Shown here in pieces: positions 31,083-39,524 of a DNA stretch of 64,000 nt. The first letter of the stretch is position 1. Every line of letters starts with the position of its first letter. The translations under genes and the position numbers were made by a program. The notes under the pieces are model-generated. The model worked only from the letters and a program-made list of their open reading frames with translations, was not told the DNA's origin and ran no database searches. Source of the stretch: Skermanella rosea (lineage in GTDB: Bacteria; Pseudomonadota; Alphaproteobacteria; Azospirillales; Azospirillaceae); contig NZ_CP086111.1 of NCBI RefSeq assembly GCF_016806835.2, positions 5,201,471-5,265,470 on the forward strand. The letters are read 5' to 3'.

Positions 31083-32927
31083 AACTGGGTTCTTCGTTCT
31101 TTTGTGTGCACGTCCTGGAGTTGTATTAACGGCTTAAGCCAGCGAACTAGCAGGGGCTGATGCCATGGTGCACCGGCCGTCTTATATGAAGATGGCACTC
31201 TCAACAATGACGCTGTTTTCTGTTGATCACCCTCGACTTTTCCGAGTTCTTTCCAAGCCTCCACATCATCGATCGGATCGATCCTCACCGCCCCCGAATG
31301 ACGCTCCGGGTGCAACTGGACCATGTGGACGCCGCCTGTCCGGCATGTGGCGCCCGGTCGGCGCGGATCCACAGCCATTACTGGCGCAGTCTCGCCGATG
31401 TCCCCTGTTTCGGACGTCCGCTTATTCTGCTGGTGCGCATCCGCCGCTTCCGCTGCGTCAACGCCGCCTGCCGCCAACAGACGTTTGCCGAGCGTCCGGC
31501 GGTGATTGCCCGCCCCAGGGCTCGCCACACTGATCACCTGCGTGCCCTGCACTATGCCGTCGCCCTGGCGCTGGGCGGCAATGCCGGAGCGCGCATGACG
31601 GGTACGATGGCGATCCCCGTCGGCGCCACGACGCTGCTGCGCCGCATCCGCGAGGCGGTTCCCGATCCAGCGCCGGAAGTCCGTGTTCTCGGCGTTGATG
31701 ACTGGGCTTGGCGCAAAGGCCAGAGCTACGGCACGATCCTGTGCGATCTGGAACGGAGCCGCGTCATCGACCTGCTGCCTGACCGCAAGGCGGTGACCCT
31801 GGCGGCTTGGCTGCGGCGCCACCCCGGCGTCGAGATCATCGTGCGCGACCGCGCCGGCGCCTATGCCGACGGGGCTCGTCAAGGAGCGCCTCGGGCCGTT
31901 CAGGTTGCGGACCGGTGGCATCTCCTGCGCAACAGCGGTGATGCTCTGCGCGGAGTGCTCGATCACCATCACCGTCATCTGACCGAAGCCGCCCGCGTCG
32001 CGGCAATGTCGGCTCCGGTCGAGACGGTCGCCAACGACAATTGTGCCGATGGCGCGGATGGAGTCGGGATGTCGTCTCCCAACAAAGCTGAACGTCGGTC
32101 ACTGGAGGCGCGTGGCCGGCGAGAGGCCCGCTTCGAGGAAGCGGTTCGGCTGCGCGCGCAGGGGATGTCGATCAAGGCGGTGGCCAGAATGCTCGGCGTC
32201 GAGCGCAAGACGGTCCGGCGCTGGCTGCGCGCCGGGCGGGCTCCGACCTGGCTCCACGCCGACCGGGGCCGGAGCATTCTCGACCCGTTCCGGGATTACT
32301 TGGAGACGCGCTGGGATGCCGGATACCGCAACGGCGCCGGGCTATGGCGGGAGATCCGCGATCGGGGCTTCGCCGGACAGGACGGTGTCGTCAAGCAATG
32401 GGCCGCCCGGCGCCGCCGGGAGGATCAGCTTGCCAAACGGACTTCTCCCGCCAAGTCCTCGGCGAAGCCGGCACCGCCGCCCACGACGCGCAAAGCCGCG
32501 CGGATGCTGATGAGCGAACCGGACAAGCTGGATGCGGAGGAGCGCCGGTTCACGACGGCGCTGCTTGAGCTGTCGCCGCCGATCGCCCAGGCGGTCGATC
32601 TGGCGAAGGCATTCTCGACTATGATCCAGCCGTCGAGCTGGCCGGCCAGCTCGACGGCTGGATCAGCGCCGCCGAAGAAGGCGGCTTCAAACGCTTTGCC
32701 CGGAGCCTCCGTCAGGATGTCGAAGCCGTCCACGCCGCCTTGACGCTACCCTGGAGCACCGGTCCGGTCGAGGGCCAGATCAACCGGCTGAAAGTCGTCA
32801 AGCGCACCATGTATGGCCGCGCCGGTTTCGATCTCCTACGCAGCCGCGTCATGGCAGCTGCTTAGGTGAAAACATACCCTGAAATTCCTCCATAGGCTGT
32901 GCACACAAAAGAACGAAGAACCCAGTT
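31083..32927 (+). mobile_element. ISL3-like insertion sequence
   Basis: A 29-bp perfect inverted repeat bounds the element: AACTGGGTTCTTCGTTCTTT on the left (continuing to 31111) and its complement at 32899-32927. It encloses one ISL3-family transposase gene, now frameshifted. I could not find the 8-bp target duplication usual for the family, which suggests a rearrangement at one side after insertion. It lies between the inferred leader end of the CRISPR array and the rest of the island. Confidence 0.88.
31223..32865 (+). pseudogene. ISL3-family transposase, frameshifted
   Basis: The first frame (TTG start) carries the N-terminal zinc finger (CPACGARSARIHSHYWRSL ... CVNAACRQQTF), the DDE core opening VLGVDDWAWRKGQSYGTI and IVRDRAGAY, and a family-typical inserted helix-turn-helix (MSIKAVARMLGVERKTVRRW). 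Near 32610-32625 the frame changes. The C-terminal part, DPAVELAGQLDGWISAAEEG through LPWSTGPVEGQINRLK (with the catalytic Glu) to a TAG at 32865, is in another frame. A deletion that shifts the frame is likely, making the element non-autonomous unless frameshifting occurs. Confidence 0.87.
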
Positions 32928-33190
32928 CCTGCTGTCGCTTGACAGCGATGCAGGTGGCGGCGTTCGATCGGGCAGGGCTGGCACCGGGGGACGTGCGGGG
33001 TCGCGAGGGGTGCACCGCCCTTCGGCAGTTTCCATAAATCCGATAGGGTGCCAGTGACGACACCCGTTACGCGACCTCTGGCTAAACCGGGCTAGGACCC
33101 TGTATTAGTCGACACAGCAGGTGCGCCTCCGTGCACTCGTTCGAACCCTGTCTAAGCATTGTAGATTTAGCCAAATTCAATGGACCAAGC

Positions 33191-35299
33191 GTGACTGAAA
33201 TCATAATAGGTTTAGTGCGACATACTCTGGTCAGGTTGCTGGTTGCCGGAGCGGCGTCGCTCGCGATCTCCGTCGCATTTTGCGCAACACTCGTCACGCT
33301 TCCCGGCGCGTCGGCGGAATTCCTCAACTCCGATGCGCTTTATCTACCGGCCCTGTTCAGAGATCTCGACGCGGCTGGGCTGAGCGCGGTGGCAAGCTGG
33401 AACCTCACGCCCAGCCCGTATGTCTTTCCTGACATGCTGATCTACGCGGCGGCCGATGGGTTGACTGGCAATTTCCGGCAGGAAATTTTTCTGTACGCGG
33501 TCCTGCAGATTTGGCTGTTCTTCATTGCCGGCTGGCTGGTCTGCCGTGAACTGACCACGACGGCCTTCGCACCCTACATGGTCGCCTTCTGGTTGATGAT
33601 GTCCGCCATAGTGTTTGGCGGTTACGCGGTTGCCGGTCCCTATACACTGCGCTGGTACATCTACGGTTTTCTCTCTGGACACCATTTCGGTGCCTTGATT
33701 GTCTCTCTGTTCGCCTTCCAGCTCATGATCGCCTGTGTCCTTCGGCCCGCCGCCGCGATGGCCGTCGTGTCGGCTGCGGTACTAGCGGCACTGATAGTCG
33801 CCGCGATCTTGTCAGACTTGATCTTTGTCCCCTACTTCTGCATCCCGGCACTTGCCGTGCTCGCGTGTCTGGCGATGGCACGCGAGCTTCGCCGGCGGGC
33901 CATTGTGATCGGCCTCTTGGTTACCGCCCTGACGGTTGCCGGCTATGTCCTGAACGGGGTGGTCAACCGGGCGGCTGCCGTTTACCTGACAAGCATCAGG
34001 TCAGGCAGCGAAACCCTATGGGCATTTTGGTCGGTTCTGGTCCGCGATGCCGGGGCCGAGCAGATGCTAGGTGCGTTCGTCTTGGCCGCCGTCGCGGTGG
34101 TGACAGTCGCGGCGCTGAATGGCGCCATAATGCTATTACGCGACCGGTCGCTTGCTCTGCTGGCACGCCAGCAGCTGCTGCCCTTCACGATCTTCGTGGC
34201 GACCGCGTCCATTGTCATTGTCATCGTCGTGATCGGCACACGGGTCTTCGTAAACCTGATGACTATCCGCTATGTCCTGCCTTTCGCGTTCCTACCGCCG
34301 CTGTGGCTCGCAATCCTGCTGGCCGGCTGGGTAGGTGGCGTCGGCGTCACAGGTGGCCGACGCGGCCTCGCCACGGTGATGGTCCTGGGGCTGCCCTGCG
34401 CCCTCTGGTCGGCTTGGTGGTTCACCCGCACGCCGCTGAACACCGTGTTCCAAGTCCCACCGACGCTGGCCTGCTTCGACGGCGCAGACCGAACCGGCGG
34501 TCTTGCTGGATATTGGCAGGCAAAGCCGTTGATGCTGTTCTCGGACGACAGGGTGCGTGCAGTCCAGGTTGATCCCACCGGCGCCCCGATGCTGTGGATC
34601 AATAACAACAGCTGGTACACCGAGGATGACGGCTCTTTGCCGCGTTTCTCGTTCATCCTGATGGACGAACTGAACGAGCAGGCTATTCACGCTCGGTACG
34701 GCGTACCAGACCGCGTTGAGACCTGCGGTGCCAGTCGGATTTGGCGCTATGGTGACCCCCGTAACGTTACCATAGCTCTGCTTCAGAACAGCCCGCTCCA
34801 GACCGCTCTGACCATCCCTGCCGACATCCCGCCCTACCTGCCCGGCCAGGTTCTCGATTTCTCGCTCGGCCATGACACTGGCCGTCCCTACCGGGCTGGC
34901 GGCTGGTCGACCACGGAACCCTGGGGCATCTGGTCGAGCGCGCCGGAGGCGCGGCTCATCCTGCCAGCGGGCCGTATGATGGGTAGTACCCTCCGGCTGC
35001 GGGTCCAGGCACAGAGCTTTCTCGCCGACGCGCTGCCTCGCCAAGAGGTCGAGGTCGTCGTGAACGGGCAGCCCGTCGGCAAGTGGGAATTTACTACGAA
35101 AAGCCCGGCCGGTGAACGCACAGCAGTAATCCCAGCCGAGGTAACAGGGCTGCACGACCCTCTGCAGGTCGATTTTCGAGTGCCCACCGCAGCGTCGCCA
35201 GCGTCGCTCGGTATGTCGGCCGACGCGCGCCAGCTCGGTATTGGCCTCCAATGGCTGCGGCTCGATCTTGTTGGTCCTGAGAAGACCCTCCCCGACTGA
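33191..35299 (+). CDS. Large polytopic membrane protein, GT-C-like, unknown function
   Basis: About 702 residues from a GTG at 33191 (an upstream GTG at 33131 adds 20). The first 420 residues contain roughly ten hydrophobic helices with short loops; an early periplasmic loop holds an acidic pair region (ASAEFLNSDALYLPALF). The last 290 residues are soluble and beta-rich (VQVDPTGAPMLWINNNSWY; WSTTEPWGIWSSAPEARL). Multi-helix N-terminus with a soluble C-terminal domain resembles GT-C glycosyltransferases or O-unit modifying proteins, but I see no decisive motif. It is less GC-biased than the chromosome and is the main cargo gene of the island. Confidence 0.72.
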   Translation: MTEIIIGLVRHTLVRLLVAGAASLAISVAFCATLVTLPGASAEFLNSDALYLPALFRDLDAAGLSAVASWNLTPSPYVFPDMLIYAAADGLTGNFRQEIFLYAVLQIWLFFIAGWLVCRELTTTAFAPYMVAFWLMMSAIVFGGYAVAGPYTLRWYIYGFLSGHHFGALIVSLFAFQLMIACVLRPAAAMAVVSAAVLAALIVAAILSDLIFVPYFCIPALAVLACLAMARELRRRAIVIGLLVTALTVAGYVLNGVVNRAAAVYLTSIRSGSETLWAFWSVLVRDAGAEQMLGAFVLAAVAVVTVAALNGAIMLLRDRSLALLARQQLLPFTIFVATASIVIVIVVIGTRVFVNLMTIRYVLPFAFLPPLWLAILLAGWVGGVGVTGGRRGLATVMVLGLPCALWSAWWFTRTPLNTVFQVPPTLACFDGADRTGGLAGYWQAKPLMLFSDDRVRAVQVDPTGAPMLWINNNSWYTEDDGSLPRFSFILMDELNEQAIHARYGVPDRVETCGASRIWRYGDPRNVTIALLQNSPLQTALTIPADIPPYLPGQVLDFSLGHDTGRPYRAGGWSTTEPWGIWSSAPEARLILPAGRMMGSTLRLRVQAQSFLADALPRQEVEVVVNGQPVGKWEFTTKSPAGERTAVIPAEVTGLHDPLQVDFRVPTAASPASLGMSADARQLGIGLQWLRLDLVGPEKTLPD

Positions 35300-35520
35300 T
35301 CTGGTGGAGCAGCAATAGCGGATCACGGCGACCACCTGCAGGCGTGGTTGCAAATCATGGATGGTGACAGCCTCGAATAGCACCTTTTCCATATTGTTTG
35401 TTCAGCGGCCGGCAGGACGGTGTCGCCCCGATCAGGTTCGCCGGCGGCCTGGATGGGACCCATGAACGTCGATGCAGGGGTCGTCGAGCATCCGTGCTTC
35501 CCCTACTCGTCATCAAGCCA
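35300..35520. other. Intergenic, no feature seen
   Basis: This 221-bp stretch between the membrane protein and the zinc-ribbon gene (opposite strand) has no convincing frame, repeat or hairpin. Confidence 0.4.
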
Positions 35521-35850
35521 TCAGTCGCGCCGGGCAGGATGGTCGGTGTGGCGGGTGATCTGGCCGGGCGAGTGCTTCGACCAGTTCGGCCGGACATCGA
35601 CCTGCCTGGAGCCGCACGCCGAACAGCGGAACCTGCCCTTTACCTTCGGAAACGGTGTCGTCGGGCCGTGGCGGGCAAGCACCAAGTCCATCGGCAGGAA
35701 GGCATTGTGATGGCAGTTCTGGCACGAAGCGATCAGTTCACCGGGGTCGGCCGCCAGGTCGGCCAGGTTCGGCGGCAGGGGGTATGGTTCCTCCGTTAAG
35801 GCCAACGCGCAGACCCTCCCGAGGGGCCGACAGGTGGGTAACGCATTCAT
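35521..35850 (-). CDS. Small zinc-ribbon protein, 109 aa
   Basis: Residues 41-95 hold two Cys pairs, CQNCHHNAFLP and FRCSACGSRQVDVRPNW, forming a probable zinc ribbon. The intervening VLARHGPTTPFPKVKGR matches small hypothetical proteins that are common on alphaproteobacterial genomes and islands. It is often close to phage or integrase genes. The ATG at 35850 has only a weak GGGAAC site. The integrase lies upstream on the same strand with a 29-bp gap, so both may be co-transcribed. Function unknown; nucleic-acid binding is a reasonable guess. Confidence 0.72.
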   Translation of the reverse strand: MNALPTCRPLGRVCALALTEEPYPLPPNLADLAADPGELIASCQNCHHNAFLPMDLVLARHGPTTPFPKVKGRFRCSACGSRQVDVRPNWSKHSPGQITRHTDHPARRD

Positions 35851-35879
35851 GATCTTGTTCCCTTTCGACCCTGGTTCAG

Positions 35880-37115
35880 TTAAACGACTTCGCCCTTCGT
35901 CGCCGGCATGGTTCCGCAGTACGTCGCCCACGCTTCCATCAGCTTTCGCCGCTTGCCGAACAGGTCACCCCGCCGGTATGCGGCCTCCACCTTGTCCGAA
36001 ACGGTATGCGCCAGGGCCATTTCCGCGACGTAACGCGGGAAATGCGTCTGTTCGGCCGCCCAATCCCGGAACGTCGAGCGGAAACCATGGGCGGTCAGGT
36101 CATCCCGCTTCATGCGCTCCAGCAGCTTCAGGAGAGCCATGTTCGACAGCCCCTTGCCGGGGCGCCCGCCGGGGAACACGAACCCGTCCAGTTGCCCCTG
36201 AACCAGCTCCGCTGCAGCCTGTTGCTCCCGGATCAGCTTGATCGCGGGCGCCGAGAGGGGAACCCGGTGCTCCCTGCCGGCCTTCATCCTACTTGCTGGA
36301 ACGATCCATACGCCCTCCGCCAGATCGATTTCGCTCCACCGCGCGCCGATCACCTCGCCGGTCCTCCCGGCCGTCAGGATCAGGAACTCCAGCGCCCGCG
36401 CTGTATGGCCCGGCTGGGACCGCAAGGACGTCATGAAGGCGCCGACCTCGGTATAGGGCAGCGCCGGATGGTGCTGGACCTTCTGGACCTTGGCGCGCAA
36501 TGGGAGGAGGTGATCCAGGTGGCCGCGCCAGCGGGCCGGATTGTCGCCCCGCCGGAACTCCCGCACGGTGGCCCAGTCCAGCACCGCCTCTACACGGCCA
36601 CGTAGCCGGCTTGCAGTCTCGGTCTTTGTCCTCCAGATCGGCTCCAGCGCCTTCATCACCAGCTCGGTATCGATCGCCTGAACGGGCAGGTCGCCGAAGA
36701 CCGGGTAAGCATAAGCCTCCAGGGTCGAGCCCCATTGGGCGGCATGCTTCTCGTTCTTCCATCCCGATCGATGGGCATCGATGTAGCCGGCGGCACATTG
36801 CCGGAAGGTCATGGCCTTTGAAGCAGCCAGCTTCTCGGCCAGCTTGCTGGCCTGACGGCTTTCCAGTGGGTCGCGCCCGTCGAACCGGTCAGACCGGCAG
36901 GCAGCCGCCTTTTCGCGCGCGACGGCCAGGGTAACGGCATGAAGCGGCCCGAGCCCCATGTCGCGGCGCTTGCCGTCGATCCGGAAGCGAAATACCCATG
37001 ACTTCGCGCCGTTCGGCCCGACCCGGAGGTACAGTCCCCCGCCATCAGCATACATGCCCGGCTTCGTCGCCCGCGCCACCGCCATCGCCGTCAGCCGCCC
37101 CATCGTACGTGCCAT
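35880..37115 (-). CDS. Tyrosine-type site-specific integrase (P4 family)
   Basis: The 411-residue recombinase has the N-terminal DUF4102-like arm-binding domain (GMYADGGGLYLRVGPNGAKS, then WVFRF), a SAM-like core-binding domain, and the catalytic domain with Arg in LTAGRTGEVIGARW, HxxR in LTAHGFRSTFRDW, His in MALAHTVSDKV and Tyr in EAAYRRGD. Family members insert islands into tRNA 3' ends. It lies 182 bp from the right 19-bp repeat, matching its presumed attachment site in tRNA-Ser. The catalytic residues all look intact, so excision may still be possible. Confidence 0.95.
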   Translation of the reverse strand: MARTMGRLTAMAVARATKPGMYADGGGLYLRVGPNGAKSWVFRFRIDGKRRDMGLGPLHAVTLAVAREKAAACRSDRFDGRDPLESRQASKLAEKLAASKAMTFRQCAAGYIDAHRSGWKNEKHAAQWGSTLEAYAYPVFGDLPVQAIDTELVMKALEPIWRTKTETASRLRGRVEAVLDWATVREFRRGDNPARWRGHLDHLLPLRAKVQKVQHHPALPYTEVGAFMTSLRSQPGHTARALEFLILTAGRTGEVIGARWSEIDLAEGVWIVPASRMKAGREHRVPLSAPAIKLIREQQAAAELVQGQLDGFVFPGGRPGKGLSNMALLKLLERMKRDDLTAHGFRSTFRDWAAEQTHFPRYVAEMALAHTVSDKVEAAYRRGDLFGKRRKLMEAWATYCGTMPATKGEVV

Positions 37116-37297
37116 ACTTGCTTCGCCCTGTCATCTCTGGAACATGTTCGGAACCCTGTCCCATCCTTTGTACCATCCAAGTATGGCGGATTGCAGGGGT
37201 TATTGGCGAACAAGGAGAGACATTTCGGCGTCAACAGATTGAGATAGGTAGGGTTTTTGAGACGTTCACGGACATCGAGGAACAGCAGTTAGGCGGA

Positions 37298-37316
37298 CGC
37301 TCCCTCCGCCATCGCC
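37298..37316. repeat. attR (19-bp direct repeat)
   Basis: This is identical to 30158-30176 at the tRNA-Ser 3' end. It marks the right boundary of the island, 22 bp before an IS3 remnant begins. Confidence 0.85.
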
Positions 37317-37337
37317 GCGAAAATCCTAAGCGGCACC

Positions 37338-38075
37338 TGAACTGAACCGCACCGGGTTTACCGGAGGCCCCATTTCTTGAGAGACTGGGGTCATCATGAC
37401 GAAACAGGCATCACCCAAATACGCCCCTGAAGTCCGCGAACGCGCGGTGCGGATGGTGTTCGATCACGAAGGCGAGCATGCGTCGCAGTGGGCGGCGATC
37501 AGCTCGATCGCGGCGAAGATCGGCTGCACGGCGGAGACGCTGCGGGGCTGGGTCCGGCAGGCCGAGCGCGACCAGGGGAAACGGCCCGGCCCGACGACGG
37601 ACGAGCAGGAGCGGATCAAGGCGCTGGAGCGCGAGGTCCGGGAACTGCGCCAGGCGAACGAGATCCTTCGCAAGGCATCGGCGTATTTTGCCCAGGCGGA
37701 GCTCGACCGCCCGTTCAGGAAATGATCGCCTTCATCGACGAGCAGCGCGCCGTCCACGGGGTCGAGCCGATCTGCAAAGTGCTGCCGATCGCCCCGTCGA
37801 CCTACCGCGCTCATGCCGCCCGGCGGACCGACCCGTCCAAGGCTCCGGCCCGCTGGCGAAGCGATGCGGAGCTGAGCGGGGCTATCCGGCGGATCTGGGA
37901 TGAGAACTTCCAGGTCTACGGGGTCAGGAAGGTCTGGCGGCAGCTACAGCGGGAGGGAATTGACGTGGCGCGTTGCACGGTGGCCCGGCTGATGAGGCTC
38001 ATGGGTCTGAAGGGGGCAATGCGCGGCAAGGCGGTGCGCACCACGATCAGTGACCGGTCGGCGCCGTGCCCGCTT
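37338..38075 (+). mobile_element. IS3-family element, right part missing
   Basis: The left end TGAACTGAACCGCACCGGGT begins with the TG typical of IS3 termini. Intact orfA and the first third of orfB follow. Similarity stops near 38075 within the OrfB region that normally leads into the DDE domain. Beyond it lies the BrnA antitoxin gene, so the element is a remnant. Confidence 0.8.
37396..37725 (+). CDS. IS3-family transposase OrfA
   Basis: The 109-residue protein has the HTH of IS3 Orf[21 protein letters not shown] then [17 protein letters not shown] leucine-zipper coiled coil follows ([20 protein letters not shown]). Its stop overlaps the ATG of orfB (ATGA), matching the usual IS3 arrangement in which a frameshift yields OrfAB. 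The partner OrfB is truncated, so OrfA is probably an inactive relic. Confidence 0.92.
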   Translation: MTKQASPKYAPEVRERAVRMVFDHEGEHASQWAAISSIAAKIGCTAETLRGWVRQAERDQGKRPGPTTDEQERIKALEREVRELRQANEILRKASAYFAQAELDRPFRK

Positions 38076-38168
38076 GAAACACCGCGGCTCATCCGCAAAG
38101 TCAAAGGCCAAGCGCGTTTCTCAGAAGATCATTGGCCCGCGTCTGCCAACCCGGTCCATCCTGTCTGA
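37722..38168 (+). pseudogene. IS3-family transposase OrfB, truncated
   Basis: The frame opens [20 protein letters not shown] and runs through IWDENFQVYGVRKVWRQLQR and VARLMRLMGLKGAMRGK to RSAPCPL. At that point the rve integrase core with its DDE triad should begin. Instead unrelated sequence follows and the frame closes at 38168. The catalytic domain is absent, so the gene is dead. Confidence 0.88.
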
Positions 38169-38346
38169 GCCGCTCGACTACATCCGCATCGAGGCGCAGG
38201 TTCGTGGCGACCTTCGGTCTGTCCTTGACAGGAGGGCGACCGCGCCGGGCTTTTGCGAACTTCTCCCGCCATTCCGGTGTGGAAAGGTCCGGCGCATCGT
38301 CCGGATCACTCCAGGTCGGGTCCGTAGAGTTCCTGCTCCCGTTCAT
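38101..38346 (-). CDS. brnA: BrnA antitoxin
   Basis: The 81-residue protein has the BrnA pattern: TDPTWSDPDDAPDLSTPEW, then PVKDRPKVATNLRLDADVVE with RLRQDGPGWQTRANDLLRNA as a C-terminal ribbon-helix-helix. It neutralises BrnT and represses the operon. Its ATG overlaps the last 41 bases of brnT, an unusually long but known-type overlap. The 3' end touches the IS3 remnant, so the original downstream DNA has been lost, but the protein looks complete. Confidence 0.9.
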   Translation of the reverse strand: MNGSRNSTDPTWSDPDDAPDLSTPEWREKFAKARRGRPPVKDRPKVATNLRLDADVVERLRQDGPGWQTRANDLLRNALGL

Positions 38347-38578
38347 TGGCTTTCCTCATGCTGATAACCCGGCGCGCCGGACCGCGCGGGGTCCATACGA
38401 TCACCACCATGCGGCCACCGAGCCTGCCGATGCTGATGAACCGGGGCTCGCCATAATCCTTCCGATCATCGGCAACCGTCAGGGTCGGACTGTCGAAGAC
38501 CTCCCCGGCATCGGCCATGTCGAGTCCCCGTTCGGTAAGGGTCACGGCGCGCTTGTCCGGATCGAACTCGATCTTCAT
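38306..38578 (-). CDS. brnT: BrnT ribonuclease toxin
   Basis: The 90-residue protein starts KIEFDPDKRAVTLTERGLDM. The BrnT core follows (DYGEPRFISIGRLGGRMVVI, VWTPRGPARRVISMRKANERE), with RelE-like Arg residues and the terminal ISMRKAN..E. BrnT cleaves RNA during stress, and BrnA counteracts it. The order toxin then antitoxin is normal for this family. The locus sits just outside the integrative island. Confidence 0.92.
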   Translation of the reverse strand: MKIEFDPDKRAVTLTERGLDMADAGEVFDSPTLTVADDRKDYGEPRFISIGRLGGRMVVIVWTPRGPARRVISMRKANEREQELYGPDLE

Positions 38579-38721
38579 CCGAATAATGTATCTACGCAAA
38601 TCGGGAGGGTCAATGACGTCAACCGCGACGGAGGGACTTCCGCCACCGGCTTCCCCCGGCCCGGCACTCCGGCACCCGGTGGACCATGTCGGAACGGGCA
38701 TCGCCGATCCCGTGGACGCTC

Positions 38722-39267
38722 CTACCAGGTCAGGGCCTGCACCTGCCTGATCACGTCGATGTCGTCCAGCTTCCGGTCGGCCTGCGCCTGACTGAAGATC
38801 AGGAGCAGCTGGTTGAGCTTGCTCGCCAGGGGGCCGGCGGTCGGGCGGGGGAAGGTCATGCCGGGGATGGCGTCGGACAGCCTTTGCCGGATCTCGCGGA
38901 TCTCCACGACCGCCTTGTCGTCCAGCGCGCCCTGGGCGGGAGCCGTCAGGCTCGCCGCCCGGATCAGTTGTTCCGCCACTTCCCTGTCGTTCATCGGCCG
39001 GTGGCAGGGAGCGGGTGGGAGGTCGGCGGTGGCCGCTTCCGGCTGCGTGGCTTCCTGGGGAGAGAGGAACTGGAGAAGAGGGCCGAGATGGGTCATGAGA
39101 ATATCGGCCGAATTGACAATAACTCCGGACCGCCCGTTGACCGACTGAAGTTTCGCGCCATGCTTCTCGATCAGGATACGCGCTTTCGCCATCGAGCACG
39201 CAGCAACGGGTTTCGTGATGTCTGTCACGACATAGACGGGAATATGCCTGATCGAAGAAAAGCCCAC
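38722..39267 (-). CDS. Hypothetical protein, 181 aa
   Basis: No family recognised. The N-terminal 55 residues (HIPVYVVTDITKPVAACSMA, HGAKLQSVNGRSGVIVNSAD) look like a compact alpha/beta domain. The remainder is helical (REVAEQLIRAASLTAPAQG; KAVVEIREIRQRLSDAIPGM). There is no signal peptide or transmembrane segment. Upstream DNA (39268-39461) holds its promoter and a 16-bp perfect palindrome (39368-39383). It is divergent from copA. Confidence 0.6.
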   Translation of the reverse strand: MGFSSIRHIPVYVVTDITKPVAACSMAKARILIEKHGAKLQSVNGRSGVIVNSADILMTHLGPLLQFLSPQEATQPEAATADLPPAPCHRPMNDREVAEQLIRAASLTAPAQGALDDKAVVEIREIRQRLSDAIPGMTFPRPTAGPLASKLNQLLLIFSQAQADRKLDDIDVIRQVQALTW

Positions 39268-39461
39268 GGTGACGCCCTCTTGTGTTGCGCCCCTACTGTG
39301 ACAAAGAACTTTTTACGAGAGATTAAAGACAACTCGGCGACAGATGGAGACCGGTGGCAGGGATCCACGCCGGCATGCCGGCGCCAATCTGTTTCCATCG
39401 CCGTCATCCGTGGCCGAGAAGGAAGAAGGCGCCATCGGACCGCGGCCGCGGCAAAAAGCCC

Positions 39462-39496
39462 TTGACCTTCCCACGACTGGAAGCCCCATCCATATG
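39462..39496 (+). promoter_or_regulatory. CueR-type copper promoter of copA
   Basis: TTGACC (39462) is followed by the dyad CTTCC-CACGACT-GGAAG (39467-39483), and an A/T-rich CATATG-like -10 lies beyond a long spacer. The motif TTGACCTTCCC..CTGGAAG matches the arrangement upstream of E. coli copA, where CueR twists an overlong spacer. copA starts 28 bp downstream. No MerR-family gene is in the window. Confidence 0.72.
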
Positions 39497-39524
39497 GGGT
39501 TACAGAAAAGCCGAGAGGTCAGCC

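Larger units (their letters stand above)
30158..37316. mobile_element. Integrative island in tRNA-Ser(GGA), 7.16 kb
   Basis: A 19-bp direct repeat (CGCTCCCTCCGCCATCGCC) occurs at the tRNA 3' end (30158-30176) and again at 37298-37316, just beyond a tyrosine integrase gene. This is the classic footprint of P4-type integration, in which the left copy restores the tRNA. Inside lie a CRISPR array, an ISL3-like element, a GT-C-like membrane protein, a zinc-ribbon protein and the integrase. Codon use of the membrane protein is less GC-biased than its neighbours. No conjugation or replication genes are seen, so it would need help to transfer. Confidence 0.85.

Noticed and set aside
30244-31160. Plus-strand frames across the CRISPR array encoding repeats such as SIPACAGEP
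   Set aside because: These are translations of the CRISPR repeats, not a repeat protein; the 61-bp period is not a multiple of three, so the frames rotate.
31075-32935. Target-site duplication around the ISL3-like element
   Set aside because: No matching 8-bp direct repeat was found with either choice of inverted-repeat end.
32836-33063. A minus-strand frame right of the insertion sequence as a possible cas remnant
   Set aside because: The translated sequence shows no Cas1/Cas2 motif and the frame crosses the IS end.
39368-39383. 16-bp palindrome CGCCGGCATGCCGGCG as an operator
   Set aside because: It is all GC-rich and could arise by chance in this genome; no regulator or conserved context supports it.
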